Shown here piece after piece: positions 63,526 through 64,000 of a DNA stretch of 64,000 bases. The position numbers and the translations under genes were made by a program. The notes below the pieces were generated by a model, which worked only from the letters and a program-made list of their open reading frames with translations, ran no database searches and was not told the DNA's origin. Within the stretch, counting starts at the first letter, position 1; each line of letters opens with the position of its first letter. Where the stretch lies: positions 609,413-673,412 of the forward strand of contig NZ_KQ948735.1 in NCBI RefSeq assembly GCF_001514195.1, in the 5' to 3' direction. This stretch comes from Streptomyces griseorubiginosus. Its GTDB lineage: Bacteria > Actinomycetota > Actinomycetes > Streptomycetales > Streptomycetaceae.

Positions 63526-64000
63526 CCGTCGACTTCTCCCGGTTCCCGCTCGCGCCGGGCGACCGCGTCCTGGACCTCGGCTGCGGGGCCGGCCGGCACG
63601 CGTTCGAGTGCTACCGGCGCGGCGCCCAGGTCGTGGCCCTGGACCAGAACGCCGACGAGATCCGCGAGGTCGCCAAGTGGTTCGCGGCGATGAAGGAGGC
63701 CGGCGAGGCCCCCGAGGGCGCCACGGCCACCGCGATGGAGGGCGACGCGCTCGCCCTGCCCTTCCCCGACGAGTCCTTCGACGTCGTGATCATCTCCGAG
63801 GTCATGGAGCACATCCCCGACGACAAGGGCGTCCTCGCCGAGATGGTCCGGGTGCTCAAGCCCGGCGGCCGGATCGCGATCACCGTCCCGCGCTACGGCC
63901 CCGAGAAGGTCTGCTGGGCGCTGTCCGACGCCTACCACGAGGTCGAGGGCGGCCACATCCGCATCTACAAGGCGGACGAACTGCTCGCGAAGATCCGCGA
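63519..64000 (+). CDS. SAM-dependent methyltransferase (truncated by window end)
   Basis: GTG 63519, at least 160 residues in the window. VLDLGCGAGRHAFECYRRG (motif I), ALDQNADEIREV (acidic ribose residue), EGDALALPFPDESFDVVIISEVMEHIPDD and LKPGGRIAITVPR; class I methyltransferase. Starts 7 bases before the glycosyltransferase stop, so coupled to it. Substrate unknown. Confidence 0.92.
   Translation, partial: MLTVDFSRFPLAPGDRVLDLGCGAGRHAFECYRRGAQVVALDQNADEIREVAKWFAAMKEAGEAPEGATATAMEGDALALPFPDESFDVVIISEVMEHIPDDKGVLAEMVRVLKPGGRIAITVPRYGPEKVCWALSDAYHEVEGGHIRIYKADELLAKIR

Overview
The window is high-GC actinobacterial chromosome with a Streptomyces character. Third-codon positions are almost always G or C, GTG starts are common, genes are packed and often overlap by 4 bases, and the families are typical of the genus: a WhiJ-like HTH/DUF397/ATPase triad, a streptogrisin-type protease, a GT87-PAP2 fusion and an FmdB zinc ribbon. 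Nothing points to a plasmid, prophage or insertion sequence. The only structural RNA gene is tRNA-Val(UAC), with a strong terminator behind it.

Layout. (1) 0-10 kb: DUF3052 protein, AhpE-type peroxiredoxin, then a Ter stress cluster of three TerD paralogues, a TerA-like protein and a TerC-like DUF475 membrane protein. Beside it is the Ter-associated 'nucleoside-like metabolite' set: HpcH/citrate-lyase-like enzyme, a fused PRTase-TRSP-StiP-PELOTA protein and a HAD phosphatase. (2) 10-19 kb: DedA, FmdB and streptogrisin C-like genes, then a compact operon on the minus strand that I cannot assign to any described system: a 62-residue leader-plus-core-like peptide with a very good ribosome-binding site, an unknown 237-aa protein, two divergent paralogues of unknown function and a beta-lactamase-fold serine hydrolase. 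The last four genes are chained by 4-base stop/start overlaps. (3) 19-36 kb: tRNA-Val and housekeeping or accessory genes, including YihY, YciI, GNAT, DedA, DoxX, PhoD, a secreted HNH nuclease, a GDT1/TMEM165 transporter behind a yybP-ykoY (Mn2+) riboswitch, a DHA2 MFS pump with a C-terminal MarR-like domain, a dispersed-repeat array, two paralogous small proteins and an FHA protein. (4) 36-51 kb: GT87-PAP2 fusion; a divergent CYP125-like P450 and FadA5-like thiolase; the HTH/DUF397/ATPase triad; a STAND regulator; hydrolases. (5) 51-57 kb: an ECF vitamin B12 importer (S, fused A-A', T, plus two secreted or anchored proteins, one with alpha/alpha-barrel repeats) behind a cobalamin riboswitch. 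(6) 57-64 kb: MBL-fold hydrolase, aldehyde dehydrogenase, 3Fe-4S ferredoxin, TPR protein, a KstR-like TetR regulator, a glycosyltransferase and a SAM methyltransferase cut by the window end.

Two themes stand out. First, the peptide operon at 12.7-16.7 kb looks like an uncharacterised RiPP-type or peptide-effector locus with its own promoter and direct-repeat operator. Second, the KstR-like regulator (61.2 kb) and the P450/thiolase (40 kb) and ALDH/ferredoxin (58-60 kb) loci share AAC-NN-GTT operators, one of them a perfect match to the mycobacterial KstR consensus. This suggests that a P450, its ferredoxin, an aldehyde dehydrogenase and a thiolase form a dispersed regulon for oxidising a sterol-like or branched side chain. 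A dispersed element with the core GGGGCGCGGGGAACTGCGCG recurs in intergenic DNA and once, in frame, inside the fused PRTase gene.
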